Of a stretch of 64,000 bases of DNA, positions 1-12,826 are shown piece by piece. Numbering within the stretch: the first letter of the stretch is position 1; every line of letters starts with the position of its first letter. This DNA is from Cannabis sativa (lineage: Eukaryota; Streptophyta; Magnoliopsida; Rosales; Cannabaceae): NCBI RefSeq assembly GCF_029168945.1, contig NC_083603.1, positions 7,254,001 to 7,318,000 of the forward strand. Reading direction: 5' to 3'. A program made the translations under genes and the position numbers. Below the pieces are notes generated by a model. It searched no databases. It was not told the origin of the DNA and saw only the letters and a program-made list of their open reading frames with translations.

Positions 1-2872
1 AAAGATAATGTCGCCATATCTTTAAAGCAAAAACTATAGCAGCAAGCTCTAAATCACGAGTTGGATAACGCTGCTCATAATCTTTCAATTGACGAGAGGC
101 ATAGGCTATGAGTCTGTCAACTTGCATCAGAACACATCCCAGACCCTGTCTGGATGCATCACAATAAACCACAAATTTTTCTTGATCTGATGGCAAAGCT
201 AACACCGGAGCTGTTATCAAACGTTGCTTCAACTCCTGAAAGCTTGTTTCACACTTATCTGACCACACAAATCTCTGATTTTTCTTGGTCAATTCGGTTA
301 GGGGCATAGAAAGTTTAGAAAATCCTTCGACGAAACGCCGATAATACCCTGCTAACCCGAGAAAACTTTGAACTTCCGTCACAGACTTGGGCCTCGGCCA
401 ATTCTTCACTGATTCTACCTTGTTTGGATCAACCATAATTCCATTCTTCCCAACAATATGACCCAGAAAGGACACCTCAGACAACCAGAATTCACACTTT
501 TTGAACTTGGCATACAACTTGTGATCCCTAAGTCGCTGCAACACCATTCGAAGATGATGCTCGTGCTCCTCTTCTGACTGAGAGTATACAAGAATGTCAT
601 CGATAAACACTATAACGCAGTTATCGAGGAAATCCTTGAATACCCTATTCATGAGATCCATAAAGGCTGCAGGAGCATTAGTCAATCCGAACGACATTAC
701 CAGAAACTCATAGTGCCCATATCTGGTTCTAAAAGCAGTCTTCGGTATGTCCTCCTCCCGAATTCTAAGTTGATGATAACCAGACCGTAAATCAATCTTC
801 GAAAACACTGTCTTTCCCTGAAGCTGATCGAACAAATCGTCGATTCTGGGTAACGGGTACTTGTTCTTAATCGTCAATTTATTAAGTTCCCGATAATTGA
901 TACACATTCTGAGGGAACCATCCTTCTTTTTCACAAAGAGAACCGGAGCTCCCCAGGGCGACACACTGGGTCGAATAAACCCAATATCAAGCATCCCCTG
1001 AAGCTGCAACTTAAGCTCCTTGAGTTCTGCTGGAGCCATCCTATATGGAGCTTTAGAAACAGGTTCGGCTCCAGGTGCCAAATCAATCTCTCGCTGTGGC
1101 GGCAATCCCGACAACTCCTCGGGAAACACGTCAAGAAAATCTTTCACCACCCGGACTACCTCAGGCCCAAATGTTTCAGGTCTGCTGGAGTCAAATACCA
1201 CCGCTAGAAATCCTACACAACCATTGCATAGTAAATCCCTAGCCCTCAGCACAGAAATAACTGGGATTCGAGACCCCTGAACTGATCCAACATAAACAAA
1301 TGGATCTTCACCTTCCGGGTGAAAAGTCACCATTTTCCGCTTACAATCTATACTGGCCGAATACTTGGATAGGAAATCCATTCCCAGTATAATGTCAAAC
1401 TCAGTTAATTTCAATTCTATGAGGTCAGTATTTAATTCCCTATCTTCGATCCTAATTGGCATAGACCTAATGCGCCTATTAGAGATAATCAATTCCCTGC
1501 TAGGCATTAGGGTTCCAAACCCTCTTTCTAAAATATCACAAGGCCTACCCAAAAGATCGATTACTCTTGTAGCTATATATGAGCGTGTAGCTCCCGAGTC
1601 AAATAATACTGTAAATAACAAGTTGTTGACGGGAAGCTGACCTGTCACAACAGAAGGACTGGCTGCAGCATCAGCTTGAGTAATGGCAAACACTCGAGCA
1701 GGAACCGGTTTCACTTCAGCTTTCGGCTCCTCTTTCTTTGCCTGGGGGCAATCTTTCTTGAAATGCCCCACCATGCCACACAGGAAGCATGTCTTCCGGT
1801 TACACTCTCCCGGATGATGTTTCTTGCACCGTGGGCACTCAGGGTAAGAGTAACCCTGGCGTCCTCCTCTGCCTTGGTTCCCACGGAACCGCTTACTTTG
1901 CCCCAAGCCACCAGAAGCTGGAACAACTTTTCTTTTCTGCTCGATGGTGGAGTCACCACCATTCCTACCATAAACAGGAGTAGGAACAGTGGGGGTTCCA
2001 CCAACACTCGGAGTCACCCGGGGCTCCTGAAGAAATTTCACTGCACCCTCGGCTCTCAAAGCCTTCTCAACCATCTCCGCATATGTGGTTGCTTCAGTAG
2101 TAGTAATAACCAGATCATGCCGAATCTTTGCACTCAAACCCGCCAAATATTTTTCTTTCTTGCTAAAATCAGTCGGCACAATTCCTGCTGCCAACTTGGC
2201 CAATCGGTCAAACTTCGTCGTATATTCAGTAACCGACATTCCCTCGGTTTGAACCAATTCGGTGAACTCTTTCCGCTTCGCACTGCGGACCGCTTCATTG
2301 TAATACTTGGAGTTAAACAATTCCTTGAATTCTTCCCAGGTCATCAGCGTGACGTCTCGAGTGAGGGTTATCAACTCCCACCACACGAGAGCATCTTCCT
2401 GAAACTGGAAAGTGGCGTAGGTCACCCGATCATTTCCAACCACTCTCATAAAATTGAGGATGCGTTCAATCACTGAAAGCCACTGCTCGGCCTTCATCAC
2501 ATCAGGACCTCCCAGAAACACTGGAGGTGCCTATTTCCGAAATCTTTCGTACAACGACTCCATACAGTTGCCAACAACAGCTTGTTCTGCTGGCACCGCA
2601 GGAACTGCAGCGGCCTGAACCACTTGAGGAGGCACGGCAGGAGGACCCTGCTGCCTCAATCTTTGGATCTCTTCATCTTGCTGGCGAATTCTATCTTGCA
2701 TTTCAGCAAATCTTTGCTCCCAGTCAGGAGGAGCTTGAGGTGAATTTATAGGGCGACCACCCTGAGCTCTGCCACGGCCACAGCCGCGACCAAGAGGATT
2801 TTGAGGATTCCTCTGACCGCCTCCGGTCTCAACCATGCCACCCTGACTTCTTGTATTTCGCGGGGCGTCCAT
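1..2872 (-). pseudogene. gypsy gag-pol polyprotein, open except for one in-frame stop
   Basis: Translation starts at the ATG at 2872 (MDAPRNTRSQGG). The frame meets a single TAG at 2531-2533, then stays open through every segment I read to the window edge. In order: capsid region (about 2530-1990), a Cys/His segment [12 protein letters not shown] and the knuckle [14 protein letters not shown] (about 1840-1750), protease DSGATRSY near 1590, RT with the [14 protein letters not shown] and FIDDILVYS motifs (about 1000-590), and RNase H beginning with [10 protein letters not shown] near 170. The premature TAG is what a C-to-T change of a CAG glutamine codon would give. Otherwise the copy looks young and nearly intact. 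Part of it is a shadow ORF on the other strand (1676-2476), which is not coding. Confidence 0.9.
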
Positions 2873-3131
2873 TTAATAGGACTTAGCCTGCGAATCCATA
2901 AGCCAGGCAGGTTAGACAGCGATCAAAACTTAACACCGCTCTTAAAGACTTAAAGGCAACACACTTTTTTTTTATAAATAATTAATTAAAATCTAATATG
3001 CTTCCTAACATGCTTTCACATTCATATTTATTTAAAGTACTAAACAAGTACGGGCTTACTGAACCGTGAATCGAGCTTTCTCTGATGAAGATTGTACATG
3101 TCTTAGCAAGCTTCGGTAGATAAACCTGGCG

Positions 3132-3143
3132 GCTCTGATACCA
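3132..3143 (-). other. Primer binding site (tRNA-iMet)
   Basis: The minus strand reads TGGTATCAGAGC, complementary to the 3' end of plant initiator tRNA-Met, four bases inside the LTR edge. This is the usual minus-strand priming site of plant LTR retrotransposons. Confidence 0.9.
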
Positions 3144-3147
3144 AAAT

Positions 3148-5226
3148 TGTAACGCCCTAATACTAAGGCACGCTACAGTGCTTTTTCAATTATTGTGCAA
3201 TCTTTGCTAATCAAAGAAATTTCTTGAAAAACGTGTCAAATTAAAACTTTTACTTTAAATACTAAACTTTGTAATATAATATAATATTTACAAATCCCGG
3301 GATCCCGATTTCAAACTTTGTAAAATTTACTTTTCAAACTTTATATTTCAAAATACATAATTTCCAGGTCGCACAGCGACTTTCAAAATACAACTCCCAG
3401 ATGTCCCGAGACCGAACACTCCAGGTCGCGCTGCTTGACATGTACAATCTCACCCGAGCTCAGATTCACTCCTGTTCAGCCTTCGCCTTTCCTTTACCTA
3501 CACATAGAAGCAGAAACTGTGAGTCAACAGACTCAGTAAGAAATGCATATAACATACCATATAATTTCCGACCTGTAAATAGGCGCCCATACACCTATTT
3601 ACAAAGCTTAACAGATGAGTATGAACGTCCAATACCAGGGTACAACCACTATACCACATACACATCGTACCTCACTGTACGAGTGTTGGTAGGATTTACC
3701 CCGAACACTGAGTAATACTGAGTGATGTACCACACACCTTAGTATTTTCCCGTGCCCGTGTTGGTATCACTGTAACGTACTCACAACCACAATAATCACT
3801 ATACCAATGCACTCTATAACTTATTCATACAAGTGTTGGTAGTGCTTAACATAATTCAAGCATGCATATATAAACACATATACACACATTCAGATAATCA
3901 TATCATACATTATACACAGTTCTTACCTGTTTTCCAAATTCAAGTGTGCTGGCCGACCTGAACGGAAATCACGTGCTAGATGGATGCCCTAATCACAATA
4001 ATTACAACACAGATGAGTGACTCGCCAAATCACTTTCCGGGACTTAAACTTGAAACTAAAAGTTTCCCTATCGATAAACCTCATGGCAATACCCTAAATA
4101 TCTCAAAATTGGCCAAAACTAGGGTTCTGGAATTTCCCCAAGTGCAGACGGTTCCCAACCTGGAAATCCGGTTCGGGTCACCATCCGTCAACCGGTTGGT
4201 ACAGGTCCCCCAGAACCGGAATTCCGGTTCTGTGCTGGGAACCCAAAAATCATCCCCCTTAACTCAAATCAATCCCAAACCTTACCAAACTCTCCAGTAC
4301 ACCTATACAATGCATAAACAATAGAATCCAGGCAGTAATTCACAGAACAAACCAACAATATTCAACTTGCCATTAAAGACCAAAGCTTTGAACTCAATGT
4401 TCAAAGTTGCATAAAACCAAGACATAACCTCAAAACCAGCTGCTATAGACTAAATTCAACTCAACCTAACCCTAGAATTCGAACCAAAACAACATTAAAC
4501 TCTAACAACCCCTATAGCACAATTTCACATACTCAATCCAAGGAAAAAGCTTAGAAACATGTAACTAATGGTCTAGGGTTTACCTTGCTTGAAAATCACA
4601 AGACCCTTGCTTAAAATTCTGCAAATTCCAGCTTAAATGGTAAAGTTCCCCCCTGGTTTTTGCCCCAGCCGAAAGAGAAAAGAGAGAAAGAGAGAGAGTT
4701 CTCTTGATTTTGACTTTTCTTTGTTTTTTTCCTCAAATGAAAATGGTTTTCCCCAATTAACTCTTTGCTGAAAAAAATAATGTGCTAGGTGTCAACTACT
4801 TGGGCAGCCACCTCACTCACCCTTAACCAAAAGACTAAAATGCCCTTTAGACTTAAAACTAGGGTATTTCTAAAGCTAGGGGTAAAATGGTCAATTTCCA
4901 TAACCCCGCTCAATCCCGATAATTTATTTTCTCTAAAATATTTCCCACTATGAAATAAGGTTCTAACTTACCCATGTGATCAATCTAGCCATCCATCGCA
5001 TTTTCCGTTGTCGCCGAGCAAAAATTACAAAATTAACATATTTCACATATAAACTAAATAATACTCCTAGAGTTTAATAAAATCTCCAGAATTGAGAAAT
5101 TATAACTCTAATATTTATTTCTAAATATTGGGGTCCACAATTAAATTAATTCACAAATAATAATAAAATAATAAAAATTAGTGCTAATTGCCTTTACTAA
5201 TCCACATTACTAGAGAGGTCATTACA
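3148..5226 (-). repeat. 5' LTR of the gypsy element
   Basis: 2079 bp. On the plus strand it runs from TGTAACGCCC to GTCATTACA; on the coding strand it begins TGTAATGACC and ends GGCGTTACA. It abuts the primer binding site inside and a candidate 5-bp target duplication outside. No coding capacity was seen. The ORFs at 3401-3715 and 3980-4324 lie inside it and are chance. Confidence 0.85.
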
Positions 5227-5242
5227 TCTTGGTACTTGCATA

Positions 5243-5245
<3 letters not shown>

Positions 5246-5311
<66 letters not shown>
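5246..5311. repeat. (GA)n microsatellite
   Basis: Uninterrupted dinucleotide tract of about 66 bp, followed by purine-rich DNA to about 5380. It lies just outside the gypsy LTR and its putative target duplication. Confidence 0.98.
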
Positions 5312-5317
<6 letters not shown>

Positions 5318-7237
5318 TATTGAAAAAATGAAAAAGAAAATAAAGAAAAAGGAAAAAAAAAAAAAAAAAGAGAAAAGAGTTTTTTTTAATGATTTTTTTA
5401 TTTTAATTTTTTTAAATACAATTATTTACGTGGACCAATAAAATTGTGCCACGTGTACACTGTGTCCACGTGGACAATCCGATCTGGCAGTTAACAGCTA
5501 AATTTAGATGGAAGTTGTAATTTACTAACGGTATTGTGATTTTGGGAGTTTTGCTGCCAAAATTTGGATTTTATGGATTAATTGCAAGCAAAGTGAAACT
5601 ATTAGGGCTTTTCCGCAATTAACCCTAGAAAAAAATAAAAGAATCTATTTATCTTTGTCTCATACATTTTATTTCATTAAAAATACAAAAGAAAATAAAA
5701 GGTTTCTCTAATCCAAGTAGAGATTCTCACAAGATGAAAAATTGACAGAGAGTACTCCCTCCGTCTCTATCTCCATTAAGGATTTTAATCCTCATCCGAA
5801 CGTATTTCCTATCATGGATGGAGTGAGGAATCTCCTAATAAAAAATATAAAGTTTATAATAAAAATTCAAAAATATAAAAATATTAAAGTACATAAAAAT
5901 TAAAACATTACATATTAATTATTTTTCTATAAATTAATTATTATCTAAATACAAATTAAAATTCATAAAAATACTAGCATACTAAAAATTACAAACATGA
6001 ATTATAAATTACAAAATATTATTAGAACTATAAAATAAAGTACTAAACGAATTCTCGTCAGAGCGGTGAGTATCATTCCCGTCCCCGCCCATTTAACATC
6101 CAGAGATAAAAAATAATTTTCATCCTTACTTCACTCCCCATTTAGATTGAGAATTTTCACCCCATCAAGGGCAAGTCCCTATAAAGCTTTATCTCTATAG
6201 AAAAAATGTGCATCCCTTGTCCAACCCTTAAAATTATTATTCACAATAATTGAAGAAAGTACATAAATGGGATTTATTCTTTACATGTACAAAAAAGTGA
6301 CTGTAGTTTTCATCATGTCAGTTCAACTACTTTTATATTTGGAATATGGATATGGTATATAATTTGGATTTATTTTATATTTACAACTTATAAAAATATT
6401 ATTTTAGTATGCAAGTTATATATTTCCTTGTGAGGTTTTTAATTCAATTTATTTTCATGATCGTATGCATATTTATTTATGAATTATGATCACCTAAAAA
6501 ATTTCATAAAATTCAGAATATTTTATAATGTTATAAAGTTTAAATATTTTTTTGTACATATGATTATATTTTTATATAGAGATAAACAATTACTTAAAGT
6601 TTATTTTTAACACTATAATTATTTAGAATTTTTTAAAAAATTTACAAATGAGCTTAATTAAGTACAACATACACTATTATAAAGAAAAAAGGTTGAATTA
6701 ATTTTTTTTTAAAGTTTACAAAAACAACTACCATAAATCTTTCTTATAATTTATGGAGGTGTAAGTAATTTTTTTTAATAAACGACAACTATTTGGGATA
6801 TCGTATTGTATTATATATCATATTTTTATTTATTACTTTATATAATATTAGCTTTTATATTTATAAATATACACAATATTTTGATATAAATCATAATTGA
6901 ACATTGAACATTATATATAATATACAACAGAATTTAATATAATTCTGTTAGGTCTAATGCAATGTTTATAATTAAACAACCCAAAAAAAAACTTATTAGT
7001 GCAAATATGTTATTTGATTCTATATATACATATATATATATATATATTTTTGCTACTAAAATTATTTAGAAGTTTCCAAAAACTCATAAAAAAAACATGT
7101 TATAACTATAATTTACAATGTTGTTGTTGTTGTAGGAATTTACACTTATCTCTTTACACAACTCACACACACATTAAATTTGACACGTATTATTTTACTA
7201 TTTTCCTTTTGATTTTGACTTTGCTTTACTAATTTCT
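5312..7237. other. AT-rich intergenic DNA, no gene seen
   Basis: No coding sequence is supportable. About 5420-5635 contains short inverted CACGTGG/CCACGTG words and a stretch (TTTTGGGAGTTTTGCTGCCA) resembling one arm of the inverted-repeat MITE at 34.5-35.0 kb, so it may be a MITE end. A short (TA)n tract lies at 7021-7047. The ORF at 6999-7232 is low-complexity chance. Confidence 0.6.
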
Positions 7238-7923
7238 TGTCTGAACAAGTTTCGAAGGACACAAGTTATTAGGGCAAAATCTTAAGAGAAAATATGAGAG
7301 AACATTAGCTCTGTTCTTGAGCTTGATGAGAGAAAACATGCAACAACATATGAGAAAATAAAACAAGTAAAGATGTGAGGGTAAGAGAGAACAAACACAA
7401 AGCAAATTTATAAGGTTCACCACCAGAAATTTGGGGCTACGTCCTTGGTGAGTTGCCTCAGAGAAGCTCAGTCACAATCCACTATCAAGATCAGCAATTA
7501 CTCCAAGTTTCAAAGCTCCAAGACACATTAATCATCTGGTAGCTCATCTTCTTCATCACATGTAAGAAAAACATTATCTTTCTCACTTTTCTTTCTCTCA
7601 GGATCGAATCAATCCTCTTACTTTTCTCTCTCTAACTCTCTTCTACTATTTTCTTGAACACGAGAGTAACTCTTTCTAGGTGTGCACCTCCTAGATCTTC
7701 ATTTTTCGATTTGAGGAGTAATATTGAAGTTGTAAGTCTTCTGGTTTTAATTCTCTTCTATTTATAGTGAATGTGAAGTTAAGTAGGATAGTTAGGAGTA
7801 ACTAACTAAGTCTTGAATCTTGGATTGTAAATGGTTAGGTTAGTTAGGCTCTGATTTGTATTAACTAATTGTTCTTAATTGCTAACTTTGATAGGTCAGT
7901 TTATATGGTGAATTATTCCAACA
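7238..7923 (-). repeat. 3' LTR of the copia fragment
   Basis: The coding strand begins TGTTGGAATAATTCACC (a common copia LTR start) and ends TTGTTCAGACA. A TATA element (CTATAAATAG, minus strand) lies near 7757-7768. The R/U5 part carries the leader-like text GGACGTAGCCCC. The right edge is firm; the left edge is inferred from the TG/CA rule. Confidence 0.7.
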
Positions 7924-8132
7924 ATTTCTACCTAATTCCTCATATAAGTTGATTTGTATCAGCTTGCACTTCTTTGAGGGTCCTAGCTCTTGTCTCCTTT
8001 AGGTCTATCCTCCAGTGTCTACACCTAACAAACTCATGCACAACTTCAATTTGTGAAGGGTAACAATTTTAGTTCCCATATCATTAGGGTTTTCCTCTAT
8101 CAGTATTTTCTGTATAGAAACCAACTCTTGTG

Positions 8133-9160
8133 TCATTTTATCCTGATAAAATGGTATTTAATTTCTATATATTTAGTCCTTTCGTGGAAAATTGGATTCT
8201 TACATAAGTGTATACAGCTTTGACTGTCTGAATACACAATAGGAACTTGTTTGACCTTAGTAACTTCTTCTAGGAGACCTTGAAGCCATAGTGCTTCCTT
8301 TATTGCTTCAGTAACTATAATGTACTCTGATTCAGTTGTTGACAATGCAACAACTGGTTGGAGTTGTACCTTACAACTTATACAGCAACCTCCTATTATA
8401 AAATAGTAGGTTGTTGTTGATCTTCTGTTGTCTCTATCATCAGCATAGTCACCATCATTGTGCCCTTCAATCAGTAGTTTAGTGTTAAGTCTTATGTACA
8501 CTAATCCCACTTTAGTTGTGCCTGCTATGTACCTCATAGTCCATTTCATTGCTTACCAGTGCTCTTTTCCAGGGTTTGCCATGTTTTTGCTTAGGATACT
8601 CATGGTGTGTACTAGATCAAGTCTAGTGCACACTATCAAATACATAGCAGATCTAACAACATTAGAATATGGTATTTCTTTTAGTTCTTCTATGTGCTCA
8701 GGTTCTGTTGGACATTGTGCCTTAGACAATTGAGTTGATAGGTGATAGGTGATAGGTTGCTTAGTTATCTTGGCTTCTTCCATAAAGAATCTCTTAATAA
8801 GCTTGTGGATGTAGTCTTCTTTGTTTAAAACTCGTTTCCCTTTCTGTCTATCTCTTTTGATGTTCATCCTAAGTATTTTTGTAGCCTCTCTAAATTCTTT
8901 CATTTCAAATTTCGCCTTCAGTAAATTCCTTAGGTTTTCTACTTTGACATTTTCTTTGCTTATGATTAGCATATCATCTACATAAAGAAGTAAATAAATT
9001 GATGTATAAGCTTCTATTCCTTTGTGGTACAAGCAATGCTCATAATAGCTTCTCATGTATCCTTATTTTGTCATGGAGGTATCAAACCTTTTATTCCACT
9101 GCCTTGGTGACTGCTTGAGCCCATAAAGAAATTTTTCCAATTTGCAAACTAGGTTTTCTT
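8133..9160 (-). pseudogene. copia reverse transcriptase/RNase H remnant
   Basis: Two adjacent open segments in the same orientation (9056-8553 and 8549-8133) are interrupted by a stop. RT motifs: YGLKQSPRQW just upstream of 9056 and YVDDMLIIS near 8970. RNase H: STTESEYI, then the copia C-terminal tail with KYIEIKYHFIR. The stop at the junction, a stop before MRSYYEHC and the missing N-terminal half make it non-functional. Confidence 0.9.
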
Positions 9161-9229
9161 CTCCTTTTTTAATGTACCCTTTAGGTTATTCCACATATAT
9201 ATATATATATACATATATATATATCCTCT

Positions 9230-9670
9230 TCTAGTTCTCCATTTAAGAAGGTACCATCACATATGTTTAGCAAATAAAAACCATCACAAACAATCCACAG
9301 ACTCTGTTTAACCACAAACTCTGCTTCCTTATGGCACGTAAAACGGAGTATGAACGTATTTTGAGCTACCTTTGTCAGTTGCCATTCTTTTCTCAACCTC
9401 CATTTGTGAGTGAGCACAGACCAGAGGAGGCCAAGAAAGATGACCTTCCTGGAAATAATGGGAACCACCACCGAGAGATTGATGATATCCTTTCCTAACT
9501 CAGCAGACAATTCTAACAAAATGGACTGGTCCTCGATTTTACAAACATTAACTTCGTTATCTTCATTCCTCGTCACTATTTTTCCTTTGTCAACCATAGG
9601 GAGAGAAAAGAAAAAGGACTTCAGAAGCAGAGAGAAACAGAGCAACAAGCAGGAAATAGCAAGGCACACA
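9230..9670 (-). pseudogene. LINE ORF1 remnant with DUF4283-like domain
   Basis: Minus-strand ORF, likely starting at MVDKGKIV (about 9597). The pattern FLGLLWSVLTHKWRLRKEWQL, then NTFILRF, then LWIVCDGFYLLN matches the DUF4283 domain found in plant LINE ORF1/gag-like proteins, with its usual W...N.F.F...W order. No CCHC knuckle or RT follows, because the sequence breaks into a (TA)n tract near 9225. The family is recognised from the pattern only. It is a fragment of a nucleic-acid-binding ORF, not a host gene. Confidence 0.6.
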
Positions 9671-9719
9671 GAGAAGTATAAAGAGATACAAGGGGAAAAA
9701 CCCTAGACCGCTCAAGGAG

Positions 9720-10195
9720 GGTCACTATAAACCCTAACAATCAAAAAATTTGGGCGTACGGATAGCGTTTTCTATTTTTCACTAGTATTGTTTGATTTTA
9801 ACTATGTATAATACCATTATACACTTGATTTTCATATTTCCCCACAAATAATTTCTTGCTCATATTCTCATACAAAACAAAACTCGTAACAAACACAATC
9901 TAAGTGTAACATTAACACCACAGATTACTCACATATCAATAATGTAAGATAAACACACACATGAAGTGGTGTTGTTAGTCCCCTTTATTGTTGTTGGTGG
10001 TTAATTTTTGAAGATGTATGACACTAAAAAGAAAAAATTACTACATGTTACCATATTTCATACACATTACTACATAGAATATGTCTGAATAATCTATCAT
10101 AGATAGCAGATCTTCAACATCACGTCAAGGGTAGGAATTGTTGAATCTCATCACCATGAGGGGATAGACATCGTAGCTCACTACTCCCATTTTTG
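9720..10195. other. Intergenic DNA, nothing recognised
   Basis: AT-rich sequence between the LINE remnant and the degenerate copia element. No LTR of the latter could be found here, so its 5' end is missing or too decayed to see. Confidence 0.6.
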
Positions 10196-10910
10196 TTTGA
10201 GAAATGCTAAAAGAACAATAATAACGCATAATGACAAAGAACTCTTGGTTCTAGCCTGCTTCCTGTGGTTGCTGTTGTTCAGCCCCCAAATCAGCCAAGA
10301 AGCAAGAAACCAAGGCCTTCTTGCTCTCACTGTCATAAGCCTGGCCACTTTGTTGACAAATGCTACTTTGTTCATGGATTCCCCCTAGTTATGGTGACAA
10401 GAACAAACTAGAGAACTCGAAATCCACTCCCCAGGCCAACCAAACAAGCACCACTCAAGGTTCCACATCTGCACACAATTCTTACACTGAACCTGTTCAG
10501 ACTTTGTCCAATCCACCACCAGATCTCACTGCTCATTACCAGCAATTAATCTCATTATTGAGTCAGCAGCTTCAACAATAAAACTCAAAATCTGATACTA
10601 CTTCTATTGTTGTAGCTACCAACCTCACTGGTAATCATTCTTTCTCTTCTTGTTTTTGGATTATTGATAGTGGTGCCACTCACCATATTTGCTTTGATCC
10701 AAAGCAATTTTTTTCTTTCAATAATAATGCTCATCCAAAACATGTTATCTTACCAAATGGTTGTTTACATAAACTAGCATCTCAAACTCACAAATGTATT
10801 GGATGTTCCTTCTTTCAAATATAAACTATTTTCTGTCCAATCCTACCTTGAAAACCACAACAATTCGGTATTTTTCACTAATGCTCATTGTTTCGTTCAG
10901 GCACCCCTAG

Positions 10911-11342
10911 TGTGACAGTCAGTAGTCCCGTGATCCGTAAGGGGAAACACCGGGTAAGCTGTGCAATCCCACATCGCCTGGGGAAGGTCAAGTGGGATGA
11001 TTCTGAGACTGTGTAGGTATGAGACTACATAGTTGAAGAAAGCTTAAATGGATTGATTGGTACTACCTATGTCAACAAGGTGCATCTTGTTTTTCGGTAG
11101 CCTATCACGAAAGAACTCCATAGTTAAGCGTGCTTGACCTGGAGTAATTTCAGGATGGGTGACCTCCTGGGAAGTTTTCCTAGGAAGCGTGCGAGTGAGA
11201 CAAAACACGCTGGAAACACTCGTGTTAGTCTGTAGGGTCAGTCGTCAATCCATGAAGCAGCCAGAGTGACGTACTCGTGTATAAGAGCCATTCATTCCGT
11301 GGGTGTAAGGGCCCAATGGAGGCTTGAAGCGTGGACGTTACA
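10911..11342 (+). mobile_element. Cassandra-type TRIM solo LTR carrying a 5S rRNA-like domain
   Basis: 432 bp running TGTGACAGTC...GACGTTACA, flanked by perfect CCTAG duplications (10906-10910 and 11343-11347). The copia coding text continues beyond it. It contains a stretch closely resembling plant 5S rRNA, with box A and box C matches. Cassandra elements are the known terminal-repeat retrotransposons in miniature whose LTRs carry 5S sequence. No internal region or second LTR is present, so this is a solo LTR left by LTR-LTR recombination. Confidence 0.9.
11098..11195 (+). other. 5S rRNA-derived domain inside the Cassandra LTR
   Basis: AGTTAAGCGTGCTTG (11122-11136) equals the 5S box A region, and CAGGATGGGTGACCTCCTGG (11151-11170) equals the box C region. 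The intermediate element and both ends have diverged from a canonical 5S gene. In Cassandra this domain can act as an RNA polymerase III promoter; activity here is inference. It is not a functional 5S rRNA gene. Confidence 0.85.
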
Positions 11343-12826
11343 CCTAGTGACTTCGAAGGTTGGGATGGCTAGAAAGATTGGCAAGCTCTACATTCTGAAG
11401 CAAACACCAATCTCAACTGGTTCAAAACCTCCTTTATCATATCATAAATGTACTGTCAACACTGTAATTCAAAGAATGACCTATGGCACAATTGCCTTGG
11501 TCATCCATCTTAACAATTTCGACATGAATGAATAAAGGGAATGCTTTTTCTTTTAATAAACAGTCTATGTTACATTGTCTTACTTGCCATAAAAAAAAAA
11601 AACTACCATTCATTTCTCATAACAACTTCTCTAAAAGTTGCTTTGATTTGTTACACATGGATGTTTGGGGTCCCTTTCATTTACCTAGCCTTGAAGGCTT
11701 CAGGTACTTCCTCACCATTGTTAAGGATAAATTCGGATACACCTGGACATACATGATGAAAACTAAAGGGGAAGTGCAAACACCCATCCCTGCTTTTTAC
11801 TCCTCCATACTTACTCAGTTTTCAGCAAAAATTAAAGCCATTAGAACTGACAATGCAAAAGAATTCAATATAATTCTTTCTATACCAGTGCAGGTATCAT
11901 GCACTATAATTCATGTGTTGATACCCCACAACAAAATTCAGTTGTGGAAAGGAAACACCAACTCTTAATGTGGCCAGGACACTTCTTTTCCAATCTCAGA
12001 TTGCCTTGGTCTAATGGCCATATGCAATTCAAACAACCACATATCTGATCAATAGAACAACATCCAAGATTCTCAACAAAAAATCTCCATTTGAATTACT
12101 ACACAACAAAAAACCCTCCTATGCTCACCTCAAGACTTTGGATGCCTTGCATATGCTTCCACTCTTGACGAAAATAGACACAAATTCTCTCCTCGAGCTA
12201 AAAGTTGCATCTTTCTTGGCTACCCTTCTAGTATGAAGGCCTATCTACTTGATTTGAAAACTAATTCCATAATTCACTCAAGAAATGCCATTTTCCATGA
12301 AACAATCTTTCCTTTTCCTAAATATAAGTCAAAAAATCACTTGGACCAATTGTTTCATGTTATTGTACTTCCATCACACCAACCTTCTACCTTTGTTCCC
12401 GCCAACATCAGCAGCACACCAAAAACCACTAAAATTTCCACAAACAAAACCTCTAAAATTGGCAGATCCATTAAACAACCCAGGCATTTGCAAGATTACA
12501 TCTGCTTTGTGAACACCACTGCAGATTCCACCTCCCACCCCATTCAAAAATACATATCTTACCATAAAATCTCTCCCCACTTTCTTAATGCCATATTATC
12601 TACCTACACCATTACTGAACCAAAACACTACTCTACTGCTGCAAAAGATCCAAGATGGAACAAAGCCATGAATATTGAAACCAAAGCCTTGGAAGATAGC
12701 CAAACATGGATTGTGGTTTCCTTATCCCCTGGTTATACACCCATTGGATGTTAATGGGTATACAAAATCAAGTACCTTCCCAATGGGGTAGTAGAATGAC
12801 TTAAAGCAAGATTAGTAGCCAAAGGC

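Larger units (their letters stand above)
1..5226 (-). mobile_element. Ty3/gypsy LTR retrotransposon, 5' part (left end cut by window)
   Basis: Seen on the minus strand, in transcription order: a 2.08-kb 5' LTR, a primer binding site matching initiator tRNA-Met, gag, a CCHC knuckle, an aspartic protease with DSGA, then reverse transcriptase and the start of RNase H, which runs off position 1. The LTR is bounded by TG/CA and flanked outside by TCTTG (5227-5231), the likely 5-bp target duplication; its partner would lie left of the window. Protease before RT and the FIDDILVYS box place it in Ty3/gypsy. Integrase and any chromodomain are out of view, so the lineage cannot be fixed. Confidence 0.95.
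7238..9180 (-). mobile_element. Ty1/copia 3' fragment with LTR
   Basis: Minus strand. The RT core and RNase H (9160-8133) are followed downstream by about 200 bp of untranslated DNA and one LTR at 7238-7923. The 5' half (gag, protease, integrase, 5' LTR) is missing; the homology stops at a (TA)n tract near 9190-9225 that also truncates the neighbouring LINE remnant. Confidence 0.85.

Noticed and set aside
1676..2476. 266-codon plus-strand ORF
   Set aside because: It is the antisense of the gypsy gag region, which has clear capsid and CCHC knuckle text on the minus strand.
11098..11195. Functional 5S rRNA gene
   Set aside because: The ends and intermediate element have diverged, and it lies within an LTR with a 5-bp duplication (Cassandra).
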